In this document: in pieces, positions 23,497 to 31,612 of the stretch | Position numbering within the stretch: position 1 is the stretch's first letter | Layout: each line of letters begins with the position of its first letter | NCBI GenBank assembly: GCA_020629845.1 | Contig: JAHDCQ010000017.1 | Coordinates: 1-35,966 of the forward strand | Source: Saprospiraceae bacterium | Lineage (GTDB): Bacteria > Bacteroidota > Bacteroidia > Chitinophagales > Saprospiraceae | Length of the DNA: 35,966 nt | Direction: 5' to 3' | Made by a program: the position numbers and the translations under genes | Notes under the pieces: generated by a model | What the model was told of the DNA's origin: nothing | What the model saw: the letters and a program-made list of their open reading frames with translations, nothing else | The model's database searches: none

Positions 23497-24231
23497 TTAT
23501 GGTGAAATCGCTCGTTTCTTGGTTACGCGCGTGGTTTTTAGAATGTCCCCCTTGCGGTCTTGCAGACTTACTAAATAAATACCATTGGGCAAATTGGTGA
23601 TATTATACACGCCCGAACGATTGGCGGGAAATTCTTTTACTACCCGCCCTACCATATTGTACACTACCACCTTATCCACTAAAGCATTGGTAGAAACATT
23701 GATGAAATTGTTAGAAGGATTTGGATATACACGCAGCGATTTTCTGTTGCTACTCGCTTGTTGACGACTCACATCGCGTACTTCCATCTGATACTCTGCT
23801 ACTCCGATAATATCATCGGGCTGCCCCATAATGGAAAGCTCAATTTCTACCACACCTGTACCGACTGCACCATTGGCTACAATATGTACGTCCAAATTTG
23901 CTGTGCCATAAGGTGGTATAATTACAGGTTCTTCGAGCAGTAAGTCGGGGTCTATATTGGAGTCTACTATTTCCACATAGCAAAGATTGGCATCGCAGAT
24001 TTTGGTACTCCAACCATTGGGTATACTCAGTACTCGCCGCCGCCACTTGATGTAGAGCGTATCGCGCGTTTTGTTTTTAATTAAGCCATGTGCTACTAAG
24101 TCATCAAAACTATTGGAAATATCTACTTGAAAAAGCGTATCTACTCGCGCAGGCGTAAGGCTTACAATATCCTGTGCGAATAAAGTGCAAGCACTAAAAC
24201 AAATAGAAAGTACGAGTAGGTATAATTTCAT
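23497..24231 (-). CDS. Secreted protein with type A type IX sorting domain
   Basis: The frame opens at an ATG at 24246, but the ATG at 24231 (MKLYLLVLSICFSACTLFA) gives a standard signal peptide and a 244-residue protein. The middle 140 residues form a beta-rich domain (LIKNKTRDTLYIKWRRRVL, CDANLCYVEIVDSN, IIPPYGTANLDVHI) that I do not recognise beyond similar Bacteroidota secreted proteins; two cysteines there (CDANLC) could form a disulfide. The last 75 residues are a type A sorting domain: LRVYPNPSNNFINVS, VVVYNMVGRVVKEF, LPNGIYLVSLQDRKG, ending in basic residues. It is the first gene of a pair with the NlpC/CHAP-like gene at 22810. Its leader contains the word-repeat hairpin at 24247, so the promoter lies in or beyond that repeat. 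Confidence 0.9.
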   Translation of the reverse strand: MKLYLLVLSICFSACTLFAQDIVSLTPARVDTLFQVDISNSFDDLVAHGLIKNKTRDTLYIKWRRRVLSIPNGWSTKICDANLCYVEIVDSNIDPDLLLEEPVIIPPYGTANLDVHIVANGAVGTGVVEIELSIMGQPDDIIGVAEYQMEVRDVSRQQASSNRKSLRVYPNPSNNFINVSTNALVDKVVVYNMVGRVVKEFPANRSGVYNITNLPNGIYLVSLQDRKGDILKTTRVTKKRAISP

Positions 24232-24246
24232 ATTCTTATGATTCAT

Positions 24247-24321
24247 TAGGTCTTTAGCGTTTAGTCTTTGGTCTTTAGCACGAAAGATTCTAAAGACTAA
24301 AGACCAATTTCCTAAAGACTA
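24247..24321. repeat. Inverted repeat, GTCTTTAG word family, copy 2
   Basis: Arms 24247-24278 and 24290-24321 are imperfect reverse complements around an 11-base loop. Each arm is three to four iterations of GTCTTTAG/GTCTTTGG. Arm by arm it matches the reverse complement of the core at 18283-18435, including the interruption AATTGG in one arm and AGC in the other, so the two are copies of one repeat in opposite orientation. It begins 15 bases upstream of the ATG at 24231. Confidence 0.85.
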
Positions 24322-24403
24322 AGCTAGTCAGAGTGGAAAGATACTACTATTCCTGTGGGCTTGCAATTTTTTGAGAATTCATTAACGCAGACTTTGTCTG
24401 ACA

Positions 24404-25081
24404 TCAAAAAAGCGTAGGAGGCAACTGTACTCGATAGTGTAAGTCAGGTCCATTATTTTGTACTGAATTTACCTTTTGCGATACCACATAATCGGTGAGC
24501 AAGCCATCTTGGGCGGGCTTTAGCATATCTTGGGCTTCTGCTAGGGAAATAGCATCCAGCCAACGCTCTTGTTGTTCGCGTTCGTATAGAATTACGGGCA
24601 TGCGGTTGTGGAGGAGTGCCATGTCTGCATTGGGTGTGGTGGTAATGATGGAGAAGCTTTTGATGATATTATCATTAAATTGCCAAATATCCCATATTCC
24701 TGCCAGCACCAATAGTTGCCCATCTTTTAATAGAATACGGTGTGGAATTTTATTTTTTCCGATGCGTCGCCACTCATAGAAACTATCGGCTATCACTAGG
24801 CAGCGTTTTTGGCGAATCGGCAGGCGGAAAGAAGGCTTCGTAGCGATGCCTTCTGCCCGCGCATTAATGAGCCGACCAGAGTTTTGTCCATTCTTCGACC
24901 AATATGGAATCAAGCCCCAAATCAAATACTGTAACTGTTCGGGCGCATCATTGGTAATGACGTGGGCTTGCTGCGTAGGGGCAATATTGTAGCTTGCTTG
25001 TAAGCCTTTGCCCAAGTTCAATGCACCAAATTGCTGCTGCACCTTCTCCTCCGATGTCACTAAAGAATAGCGTCCGCACAT
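24404..25081 (-). CDS. SRAP-family protein (SOS response-associated peptidase, YedK/HMCES type)
   Basis: The product has 225 residues. It begins MCGRYSL, so Cys2 becomes the N-terminal catalytic cysteine after removal of Met. The other SRAP active-site residues are present: Asn73 in LINARAE, Glu103 in ADSFYEW and His158 in LLHNRMPVIL. The family forms a covalent link to abasic sites in single-stranded DNA and protects them. It starts nine bases after the stop of the CPA1 antiporter and is probably translated from the same mRNA, a pairing with no obvious functional logic. The MCGRY start leaves no doubt about the initiation codon. Confidence 0.96.
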   Translation of the reverse strand: MCGRYSLVTSEEKVQQQFGALNLGKGLQASYNIAPTQQAHVITNDAPEQLQYLIWGLIPYWSKNGQNSGRLINARAEGIATKPSFRLPIRQKRCLVIADSFYEWRRIGKNKIPHRILLKDGQLLVLAGIWDIWQFNDNIIKSFSIITTTPNADMALLHNRMPVILYEREQQERWLDAISLAEAQDMLKPAQDGLLTDYVVSQKVNSVQNNGPDLHYRVQLPPTLF

Positions 25082-25090
25082 AGTTTAACA

Positions 25091-26968
25091 CTAATGATCT
25101 GAGGTTTCCACTACTTCCAGCTTTTTCACCTCGTCTTCTTCCAGAGGTTTTCCCATGTAAGCTAGTATTACACCTTCTTCATCTTCAATTTCAAGCAAAC
25201 TCAAATCCGCAGGAATGACATTAATGCCGTGATGATCTTTGAGGAATAAAGGCGCACGTTTTTTCTCATTCGACATACTCGCCAATAAGCCCTTAAGATG
25301 TTCTATAGAATTTGCCTTCACTTCATGCATTTCTGGATAGTCCCGAATGATGCTTGCCAACTGTAAGAAATCATCCTGATAAGATAGAATATTCGTTTGC
25401 GGCAAAGCTGCTTTCGCCAAGCGTGTTTCGCTTTCCCCTAGTAGTCGGAATGCGCCTTGCTCGCCAAATAGTTTTTTATATTTTTTAACCGCATAGTTAT
25501 TCACCTCCGAACTGCTAGTCACTGCCATTAAATAGCCAATATCTACAAGGTCAATTTGATCGGTCAAATCATCTTGGAAGACATTCGCTTGAATGGCACT
25601 CAAGCCCGCTTCTTTCATATTATCCACATTCTTAGGATTATTATCTACTACCACTACATGGCGATTGTTGTCTTGGAAATATTTACCAATAATCTCTGCC
25701 AATTTGTTCGCCCCTACTATCATAATACCACGCGACGACTCCTGAATTACGCCCAAAGCGCGCGCCATAAGTTTTGCAGTAGTAGCATTAATCACCACCG
25801 TTCCTAGTACAATCATAAACACAAGCGGCGTAATATATTCTGCGCCAGGTACGCCTCTAGAAGCCAACTCCAGACCAAAAAGCGAAGCAATACCCGCCGC
25901 CACAATACCACGTGGACCTACCCAAGAGACGAATAGTTTTTCATTCGTCGTCAAGGAAGAATCAGTCGTACTTAAGAAAACCGAAAGCGGACGTATCACA
26001 AAAACAACCGTAGCAAATAAAAGCCAGCAACGCCAATCCATGAGCAATTCTAAATCCTCCATGCTGATATTAGCTGCTAAGAGAATGAACAGAATCGATA
26101 TCAAGAGGATACTCAAAGATTCTTTGAAGAAAAGGATTTCCTTGATGCGCGGTACATCCAAGTTGGCGAGTACGATACCCATCACTACTACCGTCAAAAG
26201 CCCAGATTCGTGTGCTAAAAGGTCGGAAAGTGCAAAAGCCATGATTACCCAAGCCAAAGTGAAGACATTGAGTAAAAAGTGCGGCACTAGCTCATATTTT
26301 AGCATATAATAAAAACCATAAGCAGTAGTGATACCTACGCCTAGCCCTATGAAGACAATATGTAAAAACTCTTCGAGGGCATGCGTCGTGAAACCCAAAC
26401 CTTCCCCTGAAGCAATAAAACCGAATACCAAGACTGCCGTCAATGCGCCAATCGGGTCAATGAGAATACCTTCCCACTTCAGTACCGTAGCGACATTGCG
26501 CGTGAGTGGAACATTTTGCAAAATCGGTGCGATTACTGTAGGCCCCGTCACGATAATAAGTGATGAAAATAGGAAAGAAATCGGCCAGCTTAAGCCCATA
26601 ATAAAATGCGCCGCCAAGCCTGCACCTATGAATGTCACTAGCGACCCCACCGAAATCAATCGCCCGATAGCACTTCCTGTTTCGCTAATTTCTTCGCGTT
26701 TCAGGGTCAAACCACCTTCAAAAAGGATGATACCAATGGATAGTGATACAAAGTAAAACAGGCTTTTACCAGGGAAAAGTCCATAATGTCCATCGTAAAT
26801 GGGTTGTAAAAATAGCTTATGATCGCCGTGCCCAGGATACCAAAACTCTGAGAGTGGCCCTACAGCTAAACCTATCAATATTAAAGGCAAAATGGCTGGC
26901 ACTTTGATGCGCCAAGCAATCCATTGAGCCGCTATACCTAATACAATTATTGCAGCGAGTTCTAACAT
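25091..26968 (-). CDS. CPA1-family cation/proton antiporter with C-terminal TrkA-N (RCK-like) domain
   Basis: The product has 625 residues. Residues 1-405 have about twelve membrane helices of the NhaP/CPA1 type with IILFEGGLTL, TGPTVIAPIL and EGILIDPIGA at 166-175, where Asp171 lies in the ion-binding region. Residues about 412-530 resemble a TrkA-N nucleotide-binding fold (GIMIVGANKLAEIIGKYF, then HVVVVDNNPKNV). Its glycine motif is degenerate, so NAD binding is not certain. The last 90 residues form a soluble tail with acidic residues. The antiporter would exchange Na+ or K+ for protons across the inner membrane and be gated by the soluble part. The gene is the first of a pair with the SRAP gene. 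The ATG at 26968 directly starts the first helix. Confidence 0.93.
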   Translation of the reverse strand: MLELAAIIVLGIAAQWIAWRIKVPAILPLILIGLAVGPLSEFWYPGHGDHKLFLQPIYDGHYGLFPGKSLFYFVSLSIGIILFEGGLTLKREEISETGSAIGRLISVGSLVTFIGAGLAAHFIMGLSWPISFLFSSLIIVTGPTVIAPILQNVPLTRNVATVLKWEGILIDPIGALTAVLVFGFIASGEGLGFTTHALEEFLHIVFIGLGVGITTAYGFYYMLKYELVPHFLLNVFTLAWVIMAFALSDLLAHESGLLTVVVMGIVLANLDVPRIKEILFFKESLSILLISILFILLAANISMEDLELLMDWRCWLLFATVVFVIRPLSVFLSTTDSSLTTNEKLFVSWVGPRGIVAAGIASLFGLELASRGVPGAEYITPLVFMIVLGTVVINATTAKLMARALGVIQESSRGIMIVGANKLAEIIGKYFQDNNRHVVVVDNNPKNVDNMKEAGLSAIQANVFQDDLTDQIDLVDIGYLMAVTSSSEVNNYAVKKYKKLFGEQGAFRLLGESETRLAKAALPQTNILSYQDDFLQLASIIRDYPEMHEVKANSIEHLKGLLASMSNEKKRAPLFLKDHHGINVIPADLSLLEIEDEEGVILAYMGKPLEEDEVKKLEVVETSDH

Positions 26969-27184
26969 GACAACGTATTAATTTGCAAGCAACTTGGTTA
27001 TAGGTTGTTGAGTGATGATTTATTAATATGAAAACTTGAATAGCCATATACCATTATAATTTTCAATTTTTAATTATCATTTTTCAATTACCTATCAAAT
27101 CATTTCCGCGAAACTACTAACATTTTCACAGAAAAAATAGCCTTGTTAAGACTCTTAATCCAAAATGGAGTAACATGGTATTCT

Positions 27185-27982
27185 TCAATTAAAATGCTTT
27201 AGCATAATGATTTCGCGCTCGGTGAGGTCCCGAAAATGCCCGCGCGGAAGGTCTTTTTTGGTCAATCCTGCATAATACGTACGGTCGAGCTTGAGGACTT
27301 TATAGTTAAAATGCTCAAAAATACGCCGTACAATGCGGTTGCGTCCAATATGAATTTCAATCTGGACTTCATTCGGTTTGCCTTGTAGCTGCTGCACTAC
27401 ATCCACAGGCACAGGGCCATCTTCTAGCTCAATGCCTGCCCGAATCGCATTGATATGTGCTTCCGCGACTTCCCTATCTAAAGTCACATGATACACTTTT
27501 TGTACTTGATAACTGGGGTGTGCGAGTTTATTAGCCAGGTCGCCATCATTCGTAAGTAATAGTAAGCCTACGGTTGCCCTATCTAAGCGTCCGACGGGAA
27601 AAATACGTTCTTTCACCTTATCGCCAATAATGTCAAGTACCGTTTTTCGGTCGCGTTCATCACTTACGGTAGTGATGGTGTTTTTAGGTTTATTCATCAA
27701 GATGTATACTTTCTGAACCTCAGGCTGTAGTGTTTTACCATTGTACACTACTTTATCGCCCTGCTGTATCTGATACCAAGGTTCTAGCAACACTTTCCCA
27801 TTTACATGCACTTTCCCCGTTTTTACCAAGTCCGCAGCTTCCCTACGCGAACAGACCCCACAATGCGCAATGTATTTATTCAGGCGCATTCCTTCTACTT
27901 GCTCTACTGCTTTGTGCGTTTGCTGCTTGGCAGGTGTAGTCGTTTTATTATTGAATCGCTTATTAGGTCGCTTTTTCTTCAT
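27185..27982 (-). CDS. Ribosomal large subunit pseudouridine synthase, RluB/RsuA family
   Basis: The product has 265 residues. A basic extension of about 30 residues (KKKRPNKRFNNK...) precedes an S4 RNA-binding domain (about 32-80, MRLNKYIAHCGVCSRREAADLVKTG). The catalytic domain contains ILMNKPKNTITT, the catalytic Asp134 in GRLDRATVGLLLLTNDGDLANKLAHP, and GRNRIVRRIFEH. The usual Ser of the RLDxxTSGLL motif is Val here, a mild change. The enzyme converts uridine to pseudouridine in rRNA; RluB-like specificity for 23S rRNA is inferred from the S4 domain and extension. The gene is divergent from the DksA-like gene, with a 223-base region between them that holds paired dyads. Confidence 0.94.
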   Translation of the reverse strand: MKKKRPNKRFNNKTTTPAKQQTHKAVEQVEGMRLNKYIAHCGVCSRREAADLVKTGKVHVNGKVLLEPWYQIQQGDKVVYNGKTLQPEVQKVYILMNKPKNTITTVSDERDRKTVLDIIGDKVKERIFPVGRLDRATVGLLLLTNDGDLANKLAHPSYQVQKVYHVTLDREVAEAHINAIRAGIELEDGPVPVDVVQQLQGKPNEVQIEIHIGRNRIVRRIFEHFNYKVLKLDRTYYAGLTKKDLPRGHFRDLTEREIIMLKHFN

Positions 27983-28039
27983 AAGTGCAAAATAAGGGAT
28001 TTTGGGGTTATAATTTTATTTATTTCTCATTCCTAAGCA

Positions 28040-28081
28040 GATAAATTTGGTCTGGAATTTATCCGCCAATGGGAAATTGGC
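28040..28081. promoter_or_regulatory. Paired dyads in a divergent control region
   Basis: GATAAATT (28040-28047) with AATTTATC (28056-28063), and directly after it GCCAAT (28065-28070) with ATTGGC (28076-28081), are both perfect. The word CAGATAAAT recurs directly at 28038 and 28081. The site lies 58 bases upstream of the pseudouridine synthase start and 125 bases upstream of the DksA-like start, which suits a shared operator or a leader fold. Confidence 0.4.
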
Positions 28082-28205
28082 AGATAAATCGAAATTCAAC
28101 GATTATGCAATTTGTTATACACAATCTAAGGCGACCAAAATCCCACTTTCTGGCAGCTAGAACCTCCAAATATTAGCTAACTTAGCTAGTCTAAACAGCT
28201 TACTT

Positions 28206-28532
28206 ATGGACAAAGCAGCAATCAGACAGCAACTAGAAGCACAAATAGCGAAAACGGAAGATGCCGTAGAAAAATACAAAGGTATGGTGCAGCCCATCTC
28301 TCCTGATGATGCCATTGGGCGCGTATCGCGCATGGATGCGATTGTGAATAAAAGCGTGGTAGAAGCCTCGCTGCGGCAAGCAGAACGCAAGCTCACTAAA
28401 CTAAAAGTGATGCAAACGAAGATAGACGATGAGAAATTTGGCTTATGCACACGTTGCAAAAATCCAATCCCCGTCCAACGCCTACTCTTGATGCCGCAAA
28501 GCTCGAAATGTGTGCGCTGTGCCTCACGCTAG
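28206..28532 (+). CDS. DksA/TraR-type zinc-ribbon protein
   Basis: The product has 108 residues. The first 70 are helical and would form a short coiled coil ([38 protein letters not shown]). The C-terminus has a C4 zinc ribbon with Cys81-x2-Cys84 and Cys102-x2-Cys105 ([12 protein letters not shown]...[10 protein letters not shown]). Family members bind RNA polymerase through its secondary channel and alter promoter choice under starvation; an acidic tip ([14 protein letters not shown]) is present in the loop. Whether it acts like DksA is inferred. It is longer than TraR and shorter than E. coli DksA. Its TAG stop overlaps the TAG stop of the convergent gene at 28529 within a CTAG tetranucleotide. 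Confidence 0.9.
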   Translation: MDKAAIRQQLEAQIAKTEDAVEKYKGMVQPISPDDAIGRVSRMDAIVNKSVVEASLRQAERKLTKLKVMQTKIDDEKFGLCTRCKNPIPVQRLLLMPQSSKCVRCASR

Positions 28533-29614
28533 AGACTCTCGTGCGAGTTATCGCAGAATGGACTTGTTTTAGAAATTTTACAATTGCATAATTTTGCCTT
28601 GCCATCGCGCTGCGCGACAAAGCGAACAGGCGTATGTTTCGTGCCATGATGCGAGCCATCGCAATAAGGTTGATTCTTGCTTAAACCGCATTGACACCAT
28701 AGGTATGGCTCATCTTTTTTGAGTTCTACCCAGATAGGTTCGTTAGTGGCAGTGCGTGTTTTTACATAACCTCTCGAAAGTTCGCTATGCTTATCTTTAG
28801 CTTGCACAGCAGGGTAAAAATAGGAAGCTGTCCAATGCTCCTTAGGGTCGTTGGGAAGTCCATAGTCGCTGGGGAATCGCTGCGTATAGACTGCCGTGCC
28901 AAAGAGCTGATCCCAGATCGAAAACATGTTGCCAAAGTTGCCATTTGGATCGCTGATGCCATCCAATTTTGACTTGCCATGATGCGCGTGATGAAAAGCA
29001 GGCGTGATAATGATGCGCTCTAGCACATACATCAGAGGCTGCAAGAATCGAATGCGATACAGCGGCTTATCCCAAGGCAAGGTGCTATGCGAACCGATAA
29101 TTACAATCTGCTTCAAGACCAAACCTACGACTACTGCCAAGCCACCACCCATGAAAGTAACGAGTCCACCCCACCACAAATTCGGCATCATGATATAGTA
29201 CAAAGCCGCATTGCGATAGGATACAAAAAAGCCCATTTCCTCTGCCTGATGGTGTGCGCGATGGAGTTTCCAAAGAAAATTATACTCATGCGCCGAGCGA
29301 TGATACCAATATTGCAAGCAATCATCTACTAGCAAATAGCCAAGCAGCACGAAGCCCCAATTCATATCGGTCAGTACATTCATATAGGCGGGAAAAAGTG
29401 CATTGCCCAATACTACAATTGTTAAGACAATAGCAGGTTTAATAAGACTAGCCAGGGCGAAAAAACTCCCTACTTCCTGAATCCAATCACTCCAAGAGCG
29501 ATGACTGCGTTTGAGATTGCCCGCTATTGTTTCCAGAATACCAAAAAGGATAAGAATACTCACCACGAGATTATCCCATATCTCTATGCCCATGCCGAAC
29601 GCCTGTTGTTCCAT
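28529..29614 (-). CDS. Fatty acid hydroxylase/sterol desaturase fused to two CDGSH iron-sulfur domains
   Basis: The product has 361 residues. Residues 1-245 are an integral membrane di-iron hydroxylase with several helices and the histidine motifs HRSAH (105-109), HRAHH (118-122) and HHAHH (208-212). After a linker of about 50 residues come two CDGSH-type 2Fe-2S motifs: Cys307, Cys309, Cys318, His322 ([16 protein letters not shown]) and Cys343, Cys345, Cys354, His358 ([16 protein letters not shown], with N for G). The layout suggests that the iron-sulfur tail passes electrons to the di-iron centre, replacing a separate redox partner; this is inference. Substrate may be a lipid, sterol-like or carotenoid compound. 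It lies 11 bases downstream of a membrane protein gene, so they are likely one operon. Its stop overlaps that of the DksA-like gene. Confidence 0.93.
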   Translation of the reverse strand: MEQQAFGMGIEIWDNLVVSILILFGILETIAGNLKRSHRSWSDWIQEVGSFFALASLIKPAIVLTIVVLGNALFPAYMNVLTDMNWGFVLLGYLLVDDCLQYWYHRSAHEYNFLWKLHRAHHQAEEMGFFVSYRNAALYYIMMPNLWWGGLVTFMGGGLAVVVGLVLKQIVIIGSHSTLPWDKPLYRIRFLQPLMYVLERIIITPAFHHAHHGKSKLDGISDPNGNFGNMFSIWDQLFGTAVYTQRFPSDYGLPNDPKEHWTASYFYPAVQAKDKHSELSRGYVKTRTATNEPIWVELKKDEPYLWCQCGLSKNQPYCDGSHHGTKHTPVRFVAQRDGKAKLCNCKISKTSPFCDNSHESL

Positions 29615-29625
29615 TTCTGATTACT

Positions 29626-30393
29626 TTACCATGCTAAAAAAGGATTGCCTCCCAATGCTTGCATTAATACAAAACTTACCCAAGCAAGGTACGCAATTGC
29701 AAATAAAATTACGAATGGAACGCGTTTTAGCAAATAATATGACACGAATGGTAAAATTTGTAAGGCATGCATTCCCATAAAATGTGCTACACGTAGATCA
29801 CCAAATTTGGTACTCCAATTGACGATAGGAAGTCCGTCACTACCATCTGCACCGCCAACGCTGTGGGCTAGGCGTTGCCCCATTAGCATGCCTTCAAAGG
29901 CAAAAATTACAAAGAGCAAAATCCCCAATCGAATACCCCAGACATAAGCAGCAGGCAATTCAGGAAAAGATTTTCGGAAAAACAGAAAACCCATATAGCC
30001 CGTCCAAAGGGTCAGGATGGCAATGAGCGTGCCCATGAGACTCCACATAGTAGCATGAAAACCAGTACTTATATTGAAATGCGACAGTTCTCCCAAACCA
30101 GCTTGCGCTGCAATATAGACTAGCTCAAAACTGAATACCAAAATCACCATCCATGTATACATATTGACTGCTCGAGGAGACTTTAGGTGGACGAGTAGCC
30201 AGCCCATTGTCCAGACAAAAATGGTAGTAGATAGAAAAAATTTCATGGGTTTTATCCAAGCATTGATTCCAAGTACTTGGGTATCGGTAACGCCTATGAG
30301 TAGGGCGCAAACTAGGGCTGAAGCTAGACAAAGCCAGCCAAAACCGTAAAATGCGCGATTGCGAAGCGCGAGTTCTTGCAAAAATGCTTTCAT
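29626..30393 (-). CDS. Multi-pass membrane protein of unknown function
   Basis: The product has 255 residues and about seven membrane helices (for example 17-36, 51-68, 78-98, 112-135, 150-168, 203-222, 228-246). Conserved-looking polar features within or beside helices include WIKPMKFFLSTTIF, HATMW, EGMLMGQR and RVAHFMGMHALQILP. The two histidines in the last motif could bind a metal or heme, but that is speculation. I do not know the function of this family. It is the first gene of a pair with the hydroxylase-CDGSH gene, with 11 bases between them, so a role in electron supply or lipid handling is possible. The start at 30393 gives a short basic lead before the first helix. Confidence 0.85.
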   Translation of the reverse strand: MKAFLQELALRNRAFYGFGWLCLASALVCALLIGVTDTQVLGINAWIKPMKFFLSTTIFVWTMGWLLVHLKSPRAVNMYTWMVILVFSFELVYIAAQAGLGELSHFNISTGFHATMWSLMGTLIAILTLWTGYMGFLFFRKSFPELPAAYVWGIRLGILLFVIFAFEGMLMGQRLAHSVGGADGSDGLPIVNWSTKFGDLRVAHFMGMHALQILPFVSYYLLKRVPFVILFAIAYLAWVSFVLMQALGGNPFLAW

Positions 30394-30424
30394 GTGTAGT
30401 GGTTTTGTTGGAGGAAGATTAGAA

Positions 30425-30455
30425 GCAGAGGCACAGCATTTGTCTGTGCCTCTGC
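30425..30455 (-). terminator. Terminator-like hairpin after the esterase gene
   Basis: GCAGAGGCACAG (30425-30436) and CTGTGCCTCTGC (30444-30455) form a perfect GC-rich 12-bp stem with a 7-base loop, 15 bases downstream of the stop of the minus-strand esterase and before the start of the membrane gene. No long T tract follows on the minus strand, so termination may be partial. Confidence 0.6.
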
Positions 30456-30469
30456 CTTCTTGTATTCAT

Positions 30470-31174
30470 CTATAATAAAGACAAATAATGCGGAAACATC
30501 TCGCGCCAAAGTGGCCAATCGTGTTCAACCCAGCCGCGTATATCCAACCAATGATCTACCTGCTTTTCTTTCAAAATTTTAGACATTTCAAAGTTGAATT
30601 CCTTACAAATATCCCATTCCGATGTACCTAGCACGATTTTCATCTTCCATAAATCAGGATGATTCATGCCTGGTACAAAATCCACAGGATTATTGAAGTA
30701 GACATTGTCATCATAGTGACCGTCTAAGAAAGACTTGATATTGAACGAGCCACTCATGGAAAGCAAATGACTCACCCGATCGGGGTATCGGAAAGCAAAA
30801 TTACCCGCCATATAGCCCCCAAAACTTGGCCCAGCCACGCACACCTTGCCCGAAGGCGTATTGAAGCGCACTTTATCCACTACTTCCTCCAAAATCATTT
30901 TATCATACCACGTATGATTTTTTACTCGAACAGAAGGATGTACTTTTTTGTTGTACCAACTATGGTCATTAATGGCATCAACGCAATAAATTTGCACCTT
31001 GCCCTGCTCCACAAAATGACGCGCTGATTCTACGAGTTTCATATCCTTGCACTCGTAATAGCTGCCAAGTGTGGTAGGGAATAAAATAAGGGGGTAGCCA
31101 CTATCGCCAAACACCAGCATTTGGGTGTCCATGCTGAGGTTATGCGAGTACCATTTATAATGTCGTTCTGTCAC
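30470..31174 (-). CDS. Alpha/beta-hydrolase esterase (esterase D-like)
   Basis: The product has 234 residues, no signal peptide, and so is cytoplasmic. The nucleophile elbow is GPSFGGY with Ser117. Candidate catalytic partners are Asp188 (SEWDICKEF) and His218 (WVEHDWPLWREMFPHYL). The N-terminus (YKWYSHNLSMDTQMLVFGDSGYPLILFPT) and the HDWPLWREMFPHYL end are typical of a family of esterases related to the putative esterase/FrsA-like group. The substrate is unknown. On the minus strand a TACTTTTG match to the TAnnTTTG element occurs at 31231-31224, 50 bases before the ATG, without a clear -33 box. A strong hairpin follows the gene. Confidence 0.9.
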   Translation of the reverse strand: MTERHYKWYSHNLSMDTQMLVFGDSGYPLILFPTTLGSYYECKDMKLVESARHFVEQGKVQIYCVDAINDHSWYNKKVHPSVRVKNHTWYDKMILEEVVDKVRFNTPSGKVCVAGPSFGGYMAGNFAFRYPDRVSHLLSMSGSFNIKSFLDGHYDDNVYFNNPVDFVPGMNHPDLWKMKIVLGTSEWDICKEFNFEMSKILKEKQVDHWLDIRGWVEHDWPLWREMFPHYLSLL

Positions 31175-31272
31175 AGATATACTTTTTTAATAATTTCATT
31201 CAAAGAATTGCTAAAAAGTGCCACAAAAGTAGGACTTTGCGCGGAGATTTTTAGATGCGAAGTAAATGTTTT

Positions 31273-31305
31273 GTATTAGGTATCAGGTATTACGTATTAG
31301 GTATT
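31273..31305. repeat. Tandem GTATTAGGT words
   Basis: The words GTATTAGGTATC, AGGTATTACGTA and TTAGGTATTT follow one another. Inverted words of the same kind (ATACATAATACCCATA) recur at about 31559-31574, beyond the element at 31377. This resembles the other word-repeat hairpins of the window, here split by an insertion. Confidence 0.4.
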
Positions 31306-31376
31306 TCAGACACACTTTGAATAACTTTGTAGGTACTACCTATTTTTTTGAAATATACCACTTATATAAATCTTAC

Positions 31377-31545
31377 TTAAGTAATCAGACAAAAATAAGC
31401 TGACAACTAATTGGATGCAGTTTTTATCTGAATTGAGGCGCAAAAAATGGAGTTATGCCTTCGCATAGTGATAGTTTTTGCAACGAAAAGTCAGGTAAAA
31501 AGAGCTTTCAAGGAGTTGTTAAATTATTTTTGTCTGATTACTTAA
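31377..31545. mobile_element. MITE-like element with terminal inverted repeats
   Basis: The ends 31377-31398 and 31524-31545 are perfect 22-bp inverted repeats (outer bases TTAAGTAATCAGAC). With a few mismatches the pairing continues inward for the whole length to the centre ATGC-CTTC-GCAT near 31453-31464, so the 169 bases form one long foldback. TAC flanks both sides directly (31374-31376 and 31546-31548), consistent with a 3-bp target duplication. It has no coding capacity, so it would need a transposase in trans. Both ends contain TATTTTTG reading outward, a perfect match to the TAnnTTTG promoter element, although no -33 box is evident. It sits between the divergent esterase genes; the flanking bases 31175-31376 and 31546-31612 hold no gene. 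Confidence 0.75.
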
Positions 31546-31612
31546 TACTTTGTACCTTATACATAATACCCATATCTTGATATGGATTTGCTATGAAATA
31601 AAACTTTACATT

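Noticed and set aside
31550-31612. Extra N-terminal residues of the second esterase
   Set aside because: The frame begins directly at the end of the mobile element and the residues have no similarity to the family; TTG at 31613 fits better.
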